From an uncultured Lentibacter sp. (GTDB lineage: Bacteria; Pseudomonadota; Alphaproteobacteria; Rhodobacterales; Rhodobacteraceae), in contig NZ_CAKZKL010000036.1 in assembly GCF_937123735.1 (NCBI RefSeq), positions 1-63,292 of the forward strand: DNA of 63,292 nt, in the 5' to 3' direction. Below the pieces are notes generated by a model, which made no database searches, had not been told where the DNA came from, and worked only from the letters and a program-made list of their open reading frames with translations. This document shows, piece after piece, positions 55,080 to 63,292 of this stretch; position 1 is the stretch's first letter, and each line of letters opens with the position of its first letter. A program made the translations under genes and the position numbers.

Positions 55080-56681
55080 TCAGTTGGAGACTTGTTCGCG
55101 CAAGATGGAACTTGTCAATGAAACCATGAGATATATGCCCGAGAAAATCAAAAATGCCAGAATCGTGTTTTCAAACCTGCGTGGATAGCTTGGGGCATCC
55201 GAGGCGATCGGACGGACAGGCACGGTGAGATAGCGCACTTGTCGCCCGGCTTCGAGCGCGGATTGTTTTTCGCCTTGCAGGGCCGATTGCAAGAAAGCGT
55301 CAGCCGTGGCGAGGTCGGCGCGCGAGAGTTCTATTTCCGTGGATTGCTGAACGAGCGAGAGCCCCGAGGCGTCCGGCTCGATCATGCGGGCATAGAGCTC
55401 TTTGAGCAGGTTCTCCAGGCGCCGCACATCGCCGCGCGCGCCATCAACCTTGGCCTGGTTTGGGCGTGGATTGTCGAGCATGGCCTGCAATGCCAGCTTC
55501 TTTTCGAGGAGCTGTTGGTCATAGGAGGTGATCTGGCTGCGCAGCGCGGCGAGCTGCTCTGTGGGGTCTGCGGAGTATATTTCTTGGAGGCGGATCAGGT
55601 TTTCCTGCGCTTGCCGGCGCTCCAGTTTGGCTGTTTCAAGGTTGCGCTGGGCATCGGCCATGGCATCATTTCGGATGTTTTGGGACAGCGCATCCACCCG
55701 TTCCTCGGCATAAGAGATCAGCGCCTGAGAAAAATCTGCGGCGGCCTGCGGGGAGGCGGCAATCACCTCCATGCGCACAACACCCTCGGTCGGATCATAC
55801 CCTATCTTGATGTTTTTCTTGTAAACTTTATGAACGGCTTCGTTGGTTGCGTCTTCGTCCAACCGTTGAATTGCATCTATTTCAGGTTGGGAGAAATGTT
55901 GCCTATACCCCAGTTCCTCATTGAGACGGATCATCGCGTCTTTAGAGGTGAGGTAGGATTGCACGGCAATGCTCTCCTGACTGTTGGCCAATTGCGCCGG
56001 GATCAGGCCGCTCAAGGGGCCGCCACCGCCACCGCCATCCGCGGACTGAATGAGAAATTCGGATTTGGTGGAATACATGGGTGTCGCGATCATGTAGTAA
56101 TACCAGCCCGCCAAAAGCGTGGGCAGAAAGACAAATGCAGACAGCCGCGCCAAGAGCAGCATCAGGCGTTTGTGCCGGCGGCGAGAAATATCACGTTGGA
56201 TCTCAGTGATTTCGACAGAACGGCGGTCGGCCGTATAGGCTTCTGTTTGTGGCAGCTGCGCGCTGGCAGGTTTGACGGTTTGCGGCAGCTGGATCTTGCC
56301 CATGCCGGGCAGCACAGTTCCCGTTTCGGCCTCGGCCTCCTGTTGGCCGGGCACCACAAGCTCCAGCATGTTGGAGGCCTGAAACGGGTCAATGCCCTTC
56401 AGGCGGAGTTGGCGTACAGCGTCAAAATCGGAGATAGGAACCAGCCCGTGCTTTTGAGCCATGCGACGGGCCATGCGCAGCTGTCGGCCGGTCAAGCCTT
56501 CCCGGCGAATGGCGTCGATATCTGTTTCAGCAGCCACCTCGCGCGGCGATTCCACCGCGCCGCTGCGCGCGTCGGGCGCCGCCCCGGCGTCATCGGCTTG
56601 CGGGTTTTCCGGCTCCGGGCCCTTGGCGGGCGGGGAGCTGCGTTTTATGCGAAACTTTTTAGCTTTGGGTTTGGTAGTCAT
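55080..56681 (-). CDS. kpsE: Capsule polysaccharide export inner-membrane protein (KpsE/Wzz-like)
   Basis: A 533-aa polysaccharide co-polymerase type protein. One transmembrane helix at ~175-197 (LMLLLARLSAFVFLPTLLAGWYYY) and another near the C-terminus (ENTILAFLIFSGIYLMVSLTSS) enclose a large periplasmic coiled-coil region. SEFLIQSADGGGGGGPLSG and AIQRLDED belong to the family. Unlike E. coli KpsE (~380 aa), it has a ~170-residue cytoplasmic N-terminal extension rich in Pro, Ala and charged residues (AKKFRIKRSSPPAKGPEPEN...). It overlaps kpsT by 23 bp. Confidence 0.85.
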   Translation of the reverse strand: MTTKPKAKKFRIKRSSPPAKGPEPENPQADDAGAAPDARSGAVESPREVAAETDIDAIRREGLTGRQLRMARRMAQKHGLVPISDFDAVRQLRLKGIDPFQASNMLELVVPGQQEAEAETGTVLPGMGKIQLPQTVKPASAQLPQTEAYTADRRSVEITEIQRDISRRRHKRLMLLLARLSAFVFLPTLLAGWYYYMIATPMYSTKSEFLIQSADGGGGGGPLSGLIPAQLANSQESIAVQSYLTSKDAMIRLNEELGYRQHFSQPEIDAIQRLDEDATNEAVHKVYKKNIKIGYDPTEGVVRMEVIAASPQAAADFSQALISYAEERVDALSQNIRNDAMADAQRNLETAKLERRQAQENLIRLQEIYSADPTEQLAALRSQITSYDQQLLEKKLALQAMLDNPRPNQAKVDGARGDVRRLENLLKELYARMIEPDASGLSLVQQSTEIELSRADLATADAFLQSALQGEKQSALEAGRQVRYLTVPVRPIASDAPSYPRRFENTILAFLIFSGIYLMVSLTSSILREQVSN

Positions 56682-57318
56682 ACAGATGTTTCGCTTCTTC
56701 TAAAGTGTCAAACATTTGGAGCCGGCCATCTATCAATACCGCGGCGGAACGCGCAAATTTTTCAAGCACTTGCGGCTGATGGGAGACGATAATGACCGTT
56801 GTTGTGCGCAGCCTGTCGCGCAGGATTTCGCCGGCCTTGCGGTTGAACTCAACATCCGTGGAATTGGGCATTCCCTCGTCTATCAGGTAGATGTCAAAAT
56901 CCAGTGCCAGCAGGAGGGCAAAGGCAAACCGCCCACGCATCCCCTGGCTGTATGTGCCCAGCGGCTGGTCAAAATACTCGCCCAGATTGCAAAGCCAACG
57001 GCAGAACGCCTCGACGTAGTCCGGGTCCAGCCCGTAGAGACGGGCGATGTAGCGGCTGTTTTCAACGGCTGAGTGGCGTGCCACCACGCCGCCCATGAAG
57101 CCCAGCGGGAAACTGATTTTGCAGTCGCGCAAGATCGTGCCTTCGTCAGGCTTCTCAAGGCCGGACATCATGTTGATCAATGTTGTCTTGCCGGTGCCGT
57201 TGGGGGCAAGAATGCCGAGCGAATTGCCGATCTCCACGCGGAAAGAGACCTTTTCAAGGATCACCTTTCGCTGCGTGCCGGTCCAAAAGGACTTGCTGAC
57301 ATTGTTAAACTCGAGCAT
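56659..57318 (-). CDS. kpsT: Capsule polysaccharide export ATP-binding protein
   Basis: A 219-aa ABC-type ATPase of the KpsT family that drives group 2 capsule export. Walker A is APNGTGKTTLINMM; Walker B is FDIYLIDEGMPNSTD; GTYSQGMRGRFAFALLLALDFDIYL is the signature segment; and the H-loop is in VIIVSHQPQVLEKF. The KpsM permease is not adjacent. The upstream 240 bp form an AT-rich promoter region. Confidence 0.88.
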   Translation of the reverse strand: MLEFNNVSKSFWTGTQRKVILEKVSFRVEIGNSLGILAPNGTGKTTLINMMSGLEKPDEGTILRDCKISFPLGFMGGVVARHSAVENSRYIARLYGLDPDYVEAFCRWLCNLGEYFDQPLGTYSQGMRGRFAFALLLALDFDIYLIDEGMPNSTDVEFNRKAGEILRDRLRTTTVIIVSHQPQVLEKFARSAAVLIDGRLQMFDTLEEAKHLYDYQTQS

Positions 57319-57560
57319 TGCCGCTCCGTTTCTTCTCTGGTTTGACAGGTCTAAGCCAATTTCACTAAGGCTTTATGTATGTGCCTCAAAAACACGGCAC
57401 TTAGGGGATGACTCAGACATTTTATTGTTTCGTTTCAGTATACAGTCGTTTGGGGCAAAATTAAGACAAGTTGAAACTATTTGCGCAGATCCGCCGATTG
57501 CCGCGCACTGGCCGGACTTTGCAGCCTTGCGCCGCGATTGGCAGGCACTATCTTTTGGCC

Positions 57561-58145
57561 ATGTCCGGCCTTGTCCAGAAAATCCACAGCTGCCGGCTTT
57601 GCGCGGCGCGCTTTGCGGCCACTGCCACCGCGCATTGCCCTCGCCCGGTGCCGTGGTTTGATGCGCGCGCCAAAGTGCTGCTCGCCGGACAAGCGCCGGG
57701 TGCGCGTGTTCATGCCAGCGGACGCCCGTTTGATGACCCGTCCGGAGAGCGGTTGCGCCGCTGGCTGGCGCTTTCGCCTGAGGCTTTTTATGACAGAGCC
57801 AAAATTGCGATTGTGCCCATGGCCTTTTGTTTTCCAGGGTATGACAGCCACGGCCGTGACCTCGCGCCGCCCCCGATATGTGCGCAAACTTGGCACAGTG
57901 ACGTGATGCAATCTTTGCCTGCCCTCAAGCTGCGTATTGTCATTGGCGGTGCGGCGCAACGCTATCACCTTGGGGCGCGTGGCACCGTCACAGAGACAAC
58001 CCGGCGCTGGCGAGACCATGCGCCACAGGTTTTCCCCTTGCCGCATCCGTCTTGGCGCAATACGGGATGGATCAAGAAAAATCCGTGGTTTGAGGCCGAG
58101 TTGCTGCCCGAGCTGCGTGCCGCACTGAAAGAGGCCCTGCCATGA
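57561..58145 (+). CDS. Uracil-DNA glycosylase family protein
   Basis: A 194-aa protein of the UDG superfamily (COG1573-like). CRLCAARFAATATAHCP suggests a small metal or cluster site near the N-terminus. KVLLAGQAPGARVHASGRPFDDPSGERLRRWL contains the GQAPG uracil-pocket motif and the second conserved block. PLPHPSWRNTGWI provides the HPS motif. It may be a DNA repair glycosylase or a related enzyme. The start at 57561 is preferred over 57471. Its end overlaps the following gene. Confidence 0.85.
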   Translation: MSGLVQKIHSCRLCAARFAATATAHCPRPVPWFDARAKVLLAGQAPGARVHASGRPFDDPSGERLRRWLALSPEAFYDRAKIAIVPMAFCFPGYDSHGRDLAPPPICAQTWHSDVMQSLPALKLRIVIGGAAQRYHLGARGTVTETTRRWRDHAPQVFPLPHPSWRNTGWIKKNPWFEAELLPELRAALKEALP

Positions 58146-58930
58146 GCGAAAAGACAGTTCTCGACACAGCCCATGCCGCCATGACGGCCAACCCCGAGGA
58201 CGTCTCGCTGAGAATGAGCTTCTATGCGGTTCTGGCGGATATTGAAGTTTTCTTGTTGCTAGACGCCGCTCCCAAGGCGGGCTCCATCGAGCCTCAGATG
58301 ATCGCTGTAGAGGGGGAAAACTATGTTCTCGGCTTTGATTCGGCTGAGCGGCTGGCCTCTTTTGCGGGTGGTGCGGCCCCCTATGCGGCGCTCTCCGGGC
58401 GGATCATGGCCCAGATGCTGGCCAGCGAGAGGGCTGGGTTGGCGCTCAACCTTGAGGTGGCGTCCTCCTCGATCATGTTGCCAGCCGAGGCCCTGGTCTG
58501 GATGCGGGACACCTTGCAAGCCGCCCCGCAAGAAGCCGAGCCCGCCCCCAAGCGCAAGAGCGGGCTGGCCGCGCTGAGAAGCCCCGATATTCCCGAAGTG
58601 TTGCTGCACGCGCTGGATGCCAAATTGTCCCGCGCTGCGGGGCTGGCGCAGGTGGCCTACCTTGTTTCCAAGGAAGAGGGAGGGCTGATGCTGGCAATTC
58701 TGGGTGCCAAGGAACCTGCCCAAGCCCCCTTGGCGAAAGCGGCCAGCGAGGCGCTTGTGTTCTCAGGGCTTGAGGACATGGCGCTGGATGTTGCCTTTTT
58801 CAACGACAGTCCGGGGCTGCGGGCCCAGTTCGGGCAGGCGGGGCTGCGCTTTGATGTGCCACAGCCAAGCCCCCTCACAGGGCCGGCCACCCCGGGCAGT
58901 GACCCGGCCAAGCCGCCCAAGCTGCGTTAG
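58142..58930 (+). CDS. SseB-family protein
   Basis: A 262-aa protein with an SseB-like N-terminal domain (TVLDTAHAAMTANPEDVSLRMSFYAVLADIEVFLLLDAAP, YVLGFDSAERLASFAGGAAPYAALSGR). The middle is acidic and alanine-rich, and the C-terminus is proline-rich (SPLTGPATPGSDPAKPPKLR). SseB proteins have been linked to sulfurtransferase-like or secretion roles, but the function is uncertain. The ATG overlaps the UDG stop (ATGA), so the two are co-translated. Confidence 0.8.
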   Translation: MSEKTVLDTAHAAMTANPEDVSLRMSFYAVLADIEVFLLLDAAPKAGSIEPQMIAVEGENYVLGFDSAERLASFAGGAAPYAALSGRIMAQMLASERAGLALNLEVASSSIMLPAEALVWMRDTLQAAPQEAEPAPKRKSGLAALRSPDIPEVLLHALDAKLSRAAGLAQVAYLVSKEEGGLMLAILGAKEPAQAPLAKAASEALVFSGLEDMALDVAFFNDSPGLRAQFGQAGLRFDVPQPSPLTGPATPGSDPAKPPKLR

Positions 58931-58937
58931 GACGGGC

Positions 58938-59345
58938 CTAAACCCCCACTTCGGGGCCAAGGCACAGCATCGGCTCGCTGGTGCGCTCGATCTGATAGAG
59001 CGGCGGCGCTTCGGCCCCGTTTTCGAAGCTGGCGCGCAACCGGCCGTTTTCGGAAAAAAAGGCCCAGCATTGCGGAGCGTCGGGGCGGTCTTCATAGACA
59101 AAGCAGATGAGCTGTTCGGGGGTTTCATACCAATAGCCGTCTTTGCACTGCCCATCCAAGAAAGACCAACGCACACGGCGGTTGTCGAGATATTCTTCTG
59201 CTCCGTAAGGCACGGAACCATAACCGTAATAAAATGTTTGTCCTCGGGTCAACGCGTCAAAGGCCGCGCCGTCCAGCCGCTGTTGGGCGGGCACTGGCAG
59301 GCCGCTGATGGCCAAGAAGACGACAAAAGAAAAAGCGCGCAACAT
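58938..59345 (-). CDS. Small secreted protein of unknown function
   Basis: A 135-aa protein with a signal peptide (MLRAFSFVVFLAISGLPVPA). The mature protein is rich in Tyr and Trp and has four cysteines (DGQCKDGYW, EQLICFVYED, DAPQCWAFF, PMLCLGPEV) that may form two disulfides. I do not recognise it; relatives occur as hypothetical proteins in Rhodobacteraceae. It lies between converging SseB-like and diverging alkB-like genes. Confidence 0.75.
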   Translation of the reverse strand: MLRAFSFVVFLAISGLPVPAQQRLDGAAFDALTRGQTFYYGYGSVPYGAEEYLDNRRVRWSFLDGQCKDGYWYETPEQLICFVYEDRPDAPQCWAFFSENGRLRASFENGAEAPPLYQIERTSEPMLCLGPEVGV

Positions 59346-59366
59346 AGCGCGAGTTTAGGGGGTTTT

Positions 59367-60386
59367 TCAGCCAGGCTGCAAGCGGGCAAGCGCGCGGGCC
59401 ATGACTTTGCGATAGAGCGGCGGGTAGAGCGCGATCACGGCCATCACCGGTAGGGAATGCGGCAACATGGGCATCTTTGACGGGGTGAGCTGCAACAACG
59501 GATAGGGGCGTTGCGGGTGCATATGATGGTCAGAATGGCGCGGCGCATTGAACATGAGTGCCGCCGAAAACCAATGTGGTGAATTCCAGGAATGAGCGCT
59601 GCTCACAGGCTCGAGCTTGCCGTCGTTCAGGCGCTTTCTGCGCAGGCCATAGTGCTGCACATAATCTGCGAGCACGATCTGGATCTGGGCATAAAGTGCC
59701 AACGCAATATAGGTGATGACGCCGGCCAGCCCTGCAAGCAGGGCGCTCGACACGATCATCCCCAGCCCGATCAGCGCATCAGTGAGATAGGGGTGGGCAT
59801 AGGGCGGTTTTGCGGCTTGCTTGAGCCGCGCGCTCTCGCGCCTGTAGCCCTCGAAAAACCCTCTTGCCCAAGCCATCAGGAAAAAGCGGTAAAACCCTGT
59901 GCCCTTGGGGGCCGAGCTTGGATCGTCGCGGCTGGCCACATAGACATGGTGCAGCAAAACATGTGCGGAGGCATGATGCCCCATCAACAAAGAGGCATAG
60001 ACGGCGCGGCCAAGGCGGCGCGGTCCGCGCGCGCTACGGTGGATCAATTCATGGGCATTGGGGTGGGAGACCTGCCCGAAAAACAGTGCAAAGGCAAAGA
60101 ACAGCCCCAGTTGCCCAAGGGCCGTCTGTGCCTCCTGGGAAATCGTGGCCACGGCCAGCCCGAGCAATCCGAAATGTATCAGCCCCATCAACACCGAAAG
60201 GCGCGCGCCTGTGGGAAATTCGGCCCCCTCCGGCAATTGCGGCAGAACATGCGGCACAAACCGGTCCAGCGCAGCGGTGAAAAGAGTGATGTAGAGCAGC
60301 GCGAAAGCGATGAACCCGCCGCCGAAGATGGCCGCCAGAGCGAGCAGAAAGACATGCGCCAGAGTTGCGAGGGAAAAATATATCAT
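59367..60386 (-). CDS. Alkane 1-monooxygenase-like membrane di-iron enzyme
   Basis: A 339-aa AlkB-family membrane protein. The histidine clusters that bind the di-iron site are visible: HPNAHELIH (box 1), HHASAHVLLHHVYVASRDDPSSAPKG (box 2), VQHYGLRR and HSDHHMHPQRPY (box 3). Six transmembrane helices surround them. It would hydroxylate n-alkanes or related hydrocarbons, needing an electron donor (rubredoxin or ferredoxin) not encoded here. It is shorter than Pseudomonas AlkB (~400 aa). The start at 60386 (MIYFSLATLAHVF) is preferred over the longer in-frame start. Confidence 0.88.
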   Translation of the reverse strand: MIYFSLATLAHVFLLALAAIFGGGFIAFALLYITLFTAALDRFVPHVLPQLPEGAEFPTGARLSVLMGLIHFGLLGLAVATISQEAQTALGQLGLFFAFALFFGQVSHPNAHELIHRSARGPRRLGRAVYASLLMGHHASAHVLLHHVYVASRDDPSSAPKGTGFYRFFLMAWARGFFEGYRRESARLKQAAKPPYAHPYLTDALIGLGMIVSSALLAGLAGVITYIALALYAQIQIVLADYVQHYGLRRKRLNDGKLEPVSSAHSWNSPHWFSAALMFNAPRHSDHHMHPQRPYPLLQLTPSKMPMLPHSLPVMAVIALYPPLYRKVMARALARLQPG

Positions 60387-60558
60387 GCAGACCTCATCTG
60401 CACCCTGCCTAGCGCAACGCCATGGCGACACTGGGGCATAAATGCGCAAAGATTGTGGGAGACAACGCGAATGATCCGCCTAAGGTCGTTTTTGACCTCG
60501 CGTCTCAAATCCGCAGCCTCTAGGCTCTTTTCAAACGCAAAACAGGGGGCTCTCACCC

Positions 60559-62244
60559 ATGGGGCTGGATGAACGCAAAGGTGTCTGGAAATCAGGCAAG
60601 GGCAAAGGTCGGCACACGCCCAAGGGCCGCCAGCTCGAGGATCAGGCCTGGAGCGAGGTCACGGAGCTTCTGGGCGATGCGCCGCGCCGTCGCGATCTGC
60701 TGATCGAGCATTTGCACAGGATTCAGGACAGGTTCGGATGTCTCTCGGCGGCACACCTGCGGGCGCTGGCCGAAGAGATGCGCCTCTCCATGGCCGAGGT
60801 CTATGAAGTTGCGACCTTCTACGCCCATTTTGACGTGGTCAAGGAAGGAGAAACCCCGCCGCCAGCACTGACCATTCGGGTTTGTGATTCCCTGTCTTGC
60901 GAGCTGGCAGGGGCCCAGGCGCTCAAATCTGCGTTGGAAGATGGCCTTGATCCTGAGCAGGTCCGCGTGCTGCGCGCGCCCTGCATGGGGCGCTGTGACA
61001 CGGCCCCAGTGCTGGAACTCGGCCACAACCATATTGACCACGCCACCCCCGAAAAGGTGGCCGCGGCAATTGCGGCCAAGGACACCCATGCCAAGCTGCC
61101 CCCCTACGAAACGCTGGCAGCCTATCAGGCCGCAGGCGGGTATTCGGCCTTGTCAGAGCTGCGCGACAACGGCGATTGGGAGGCGGTGCAGGCGCAGGTT
61201 CTGGACTCAGGTCTCAGGGGCCTTGGCGGCGCTGGTTTTCCTTCGGGCAAGAAATGGGGCTTTGTGCGGATGAATGATGGTCCGCGTTATCTGGCCGTCA
61301 ACGGCGATGAGGGAGAGCCAGGAACCTTCAAGGATCGCTACTACTTAGAGCGCACACCTCATGTCTTTCTTGAAGGAATGCTGATCGCGGCATGGGCTGT
61401 TGAGGCGGAGAAATGCTTTATCTACATGCGCGATGAATACCCGGCTGTCCTTGAGATTTTGCGCCGTGAAATCGCGGCGCTCGAGGCGGCCGGGCTCGCG
61501 CCTCAAGGCTATATCGACCTGCGGCGCGGTGCCGGGGCCTATATTTGTGGCGAAGAGAGCGCCATGATCGAAAGCATAGAGGGCAAACGTGGCCTGCCGC
61601 GCCACCGTCCGCCTTTTGTGGCTCAGGTTGGCCTGTTTAACCGGCCCACACTCGTGCACAATGTTGAAACGCTCTATTGGGTTGCCAAAGTCGTCAGAAG
61701 CGGCCCTCAGATACTCAATGCCCATGAGAAAAATGGCCGCAAGGGGCTGCGCTCCTATTCCGTGTCGGGCCGTGTTGCGGCCCCTGGCGTCTATCTATTG
61801 CCAGCGGGCTCTACGATCACCGATGTAATTGCCGCTGCGGGTGGCATGATGGCCGGGCATCGCTTCAAGGCCTACCAGCCGGGCGGCCCGTCTTCGGGCC
61901 TGCTTCCGGCGCGCATGAAGGATATCCCGCTGGATTTTGACACGCTCCAACCCCACGGGTCGTTTATCGGCTCTGCGGCCGTGGTTGTGCTGTCCGATCA
62001 AGACAGCGCCCGCGCTGCTGCGCTGAATATGCTACGTTTCTTTGAAGACGAGAGCTGCGGCCAGTGCACCCCGTGCCGTGTCGGCTGTGAAAAAGCCGTG
62101 AAGCTGATGCAGGCTGAGCGCTGGGACAAGGCTTTGCTGGAGGAGCTTTCGAGCGCGATGGTGGATGCCTCCATCTGTGGCCTTGGGCAAGCTGCGCCCA
62201 ATCCGATCCGGATGACAATTGCGCATTTTCCAGAGGAGATCTGA
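60559..62244 (+). CDS. NAD-dependent formate dehydrogenase beta subunit (NuoE-NuoF fusion)
   Basis: A 561-aa fusion. The N-terminal ~170 residues are NuoE-like (RRDLLIEHLHRIQDRFGCLSAAHL, RVCDSLSCELAGAQAL, RAPCMGRCDTAPV, with the [2Fe-2S] cysteines). The remainder is NuoF-like: GLRGLGGAGFPSGKKWGF and NGDEGEPGTFKDR bind FMN/NADH, RRGAGAYICGEESAMIESIEGKRG follows, and ESCGQCTPCRVGCEKAV with CGLGQAAPNP forms the [4Fe-4S] site. This is the architecture of the Methylobacterium Fdh1 beta subunit. The expected molybdo/tungsto alpha-subunit gene is not adjacent. The stop overlaps the YhhN gene start. Confidence 0.85.
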   Translation: MGLDERKGVWKSGKGKGRHTPKGRQLEDQAWSEVTELLGDAPRRRDLLIEHLHRIQDRFGCLSAAHLRALAEEMRLSMAEVYEVATFYAHFDVVKEGETPPPALTIRVCDSLSCELAGAQALKSALEDGLDPEQVRVLRAPCMGRCDTAPVLELGHNHIDHATPEKVAAAIAAKDTHAKLPPYETLAAYQAAGGYSALSELRDNGDWEAVQAQVLDSGLRGLGGAGFPSGKKWGFVRMNDGPRYLAVNGDEGEPGTFKDRYYLERTPHVFLEGMLIAAWAVEAEKCFIYMRDEYPAVLEILRREIAALEAAGLAPQGYIDLRRGAGAYICGEESAMIESIEGKRGLPRHRPPFVAQVGLFNRPTLVHNVETLYWVAKVVRSGPQILNAHEKNGRKGLRSYSVSGRVAAPGVYLLPAGSTITDVIAAAGGMMAGHRFKAYQPGGPSSGLLPARMKDIPLDFDTLQPHGSFIGSAAVVVLSDQDSARAAALNMLRFFEDESCGQCTPCRVGCEKAVKLMQAERWDKALLEELSSAMVDASICGLGQAAPNPIRMTIAHFPEEI

Positions 62245-62927
62245 TGTTTGGCTGGCCCGATCATGTGACATTGCTGTTTCTGGCCGCCAGCTTCTGTGCG
62301 CTCTGTTATCTGTTTGTATGCGCGCGTCCGGGCCGCTCTTGGCTGAAATCGGTGCTGAAAACCCTTTCGGTCGGGCTTCTGGCCCTGGTGGCCTTTCAAC
62401 TGGCCGACAGACTGCTCTTGGGCGTTGCGCTCACATGCTGCGCGGTCGGTGACTTTTTTCTATCGCGCACGACTTCCGATCAAGGGCTGTCGGAGGCCTT
62501 TGTCACCAGCCTGGGCGCTTTTGGCATCGGGCATCTGGCCTATGCGGCGCTGTTTGCCTTGCAGCCCGGGGCCGATCTTTTGCGCCTCAAGGATGGCTGG
62601 CCGCTGGTGCTGGCGTTGGGGTTGCTGGGCCTCGTGGTGCTGTATCTCGCGCTGCGCCGCGCGGGCCGCCTGCGCTTTGGTGTGGCGCTCTACATACCCT
62701 TCATCCTGTTGATGGGGGTGGCGGCCATGGCTTTGCCACCGGTCGGCGCGCTGGCGCTTGTCTTGCCGGCGGCGTTGTTGTTTATCCTGTCCGATTTTGC
62801 CCTTGCCCAGGAGCTCTTTGTGCTGCCCCGGGGTCACAGGCTGCGCCGCCCTCTGCCCTATGTGATCTGGAGCAGCTATTGGCTGGCGCAGGCGCTTTTC
62901 CTGATCGCCTTTACCGCCGGTCCCTGA
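62244..62927 (+). CDS. YhhN/TMEM86-family membrane protein (lysoplasmalogenase-like)
   Basis: A 227-aa protein with about seven or eight hydrophobic helices. ADRLLLGVALTCCAVGDFFLS holds the conserved Asp pair of the family (GDxxL), and PAALLFILSDFALAQELFV the second conserved block (SD...). Family members hydrolyse lysoplasmalogens in vertebrates; the bacterial substrate is uncertain. ATG overlaps the upstream stop (TGATG). Confidence 0.85.
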   Translation: MFGWPDHVTLLFLAASFCALCYLFVCARPGRSWLKSVLKTLSVGLLALVAFQLADRLLLGVALTCCAVGDFFLSRTTSDQGLSEAFVTSLGAFGIGHLAYAALFALQPGADLLRLKDGWPLVLALGLLGLVVLYLALRRAGRLRFGVALYIPFILLMGVAAMALPPVGALALVLPAALLFILSDFALAQELFVLPRGHRLRRPLPYVIWSSYWLAQALFLIAFTAGP

Positions 62928-63030
62928 CAGCTCTTGCTGTGCTCTTCAGGCGCCTCACGGCCGCAGGAGGCTCTTTTCACTTGGCGGGCGGCAGGTTACA
63001 GGTGGACCAGAAATAATCTCTGGGGCTGAC

Positions 63031-63292
<262 letters not shown>

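Overview
The window reads as chromosomal core sequence of a marine-type Rhodobacteraceae (Roseobacter-group) alphaproteobacterium. The grounds are high GC, tightly packed and often overlapping genes, a mdh/sucCDA/sdhCDAB cluster next to ethylmalonyl-CoA pathway genes (mcl2, mch, ecm, ccr) in the order I recall for Rhodobacter sphaeroides, a LuxR/LuxI pair, and the lppC-rsmI-yraN-gshB block typical of alphaproteobacteria. I see no phage, transposon, CRISPR array, tRNA or rRNA.

Layout. 1-5.4 kb: TCA cycle genes sucA (cut by the left edge), sucD, sucC and mdh on the minus strand, with a lone sulfotransferase between sucC and mdh. 5.5-9.6 kb: a TauE-type exporter, a small secreted protein, then mcl2, an NnrU-like membrane protein, a DUF1737 protein and mch on the plus strand. 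9.8-13.5 kb: sdhC-sdhD-sdhA-small lipoprotein-sdhB. 13.7-20.4 kb: a DUF1989 protein, deoD, ecm, a PlsB-like acyltransferase and ccr. 20.5-22.2 kb: a quorum-sensing locus (small ORF, luxR, luxI). 22.2-26.8 kb: a RecD-like helicase, an SDR, a DUF2478 protein, a TIGR02186 protein and a second TauE-type exporter. 27-31.7 kb: a complete BMP/nucleoside-type ABC importer. 31.9-37.5 kb: rimI, tsaB, nfu, a ClpP paralog, a universal stress protein, an HCCA-isomerase-like protein, an aminotransferase and trpS. 37.6-51.4 kb: an inactive-looking rhomboid, murJ, glnD, lppC, rsmI, yraN, gshB, comM, a GST, coaBC, dut and a membrane-anchored ThiF-like protein. 51.5-63.3 kb: an M3 peptidase, a phosphohexomutase, kpsE/kpsT capsule export, a UDG-family protein, an SseB-like protein, an AlkB-like monooxygenase, a fused formate dehydrogenase beta subunit, a YhhN protein and the start of ftsY.

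How it works together. The first 20 kb couples the TCA cycle to the ethylmalonyl-CoA pathway, which replaces the glyoxylate shunt for acetyl-CoA assimilation: Ccr and Ecm make methylsuccinyl-CoA, Mch and Mcl2 act later, and succinyl-CoA and malate feed the neighbouring TCA enzymes. The promoter regions show shared control elements. The suc and sdh operons each carry two TGTGATCACA palindromes exactly 21 bp apart. ecm and ccr each carry a CGTTGCAA element that resembles RamB/PccR-family sites. The quorum-sensing locus has a perfect CtrA box, and comM has a near-match. These regulatory patterns, a catalytically dead rhomboid, a lipoprotein embedded in the sdh operon, a membrane-anchored E1-like protein and an orphan formate dehydrogenase beta subunit are the observations most worth pursuing. 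I did not find an obviously new multi-gene system.
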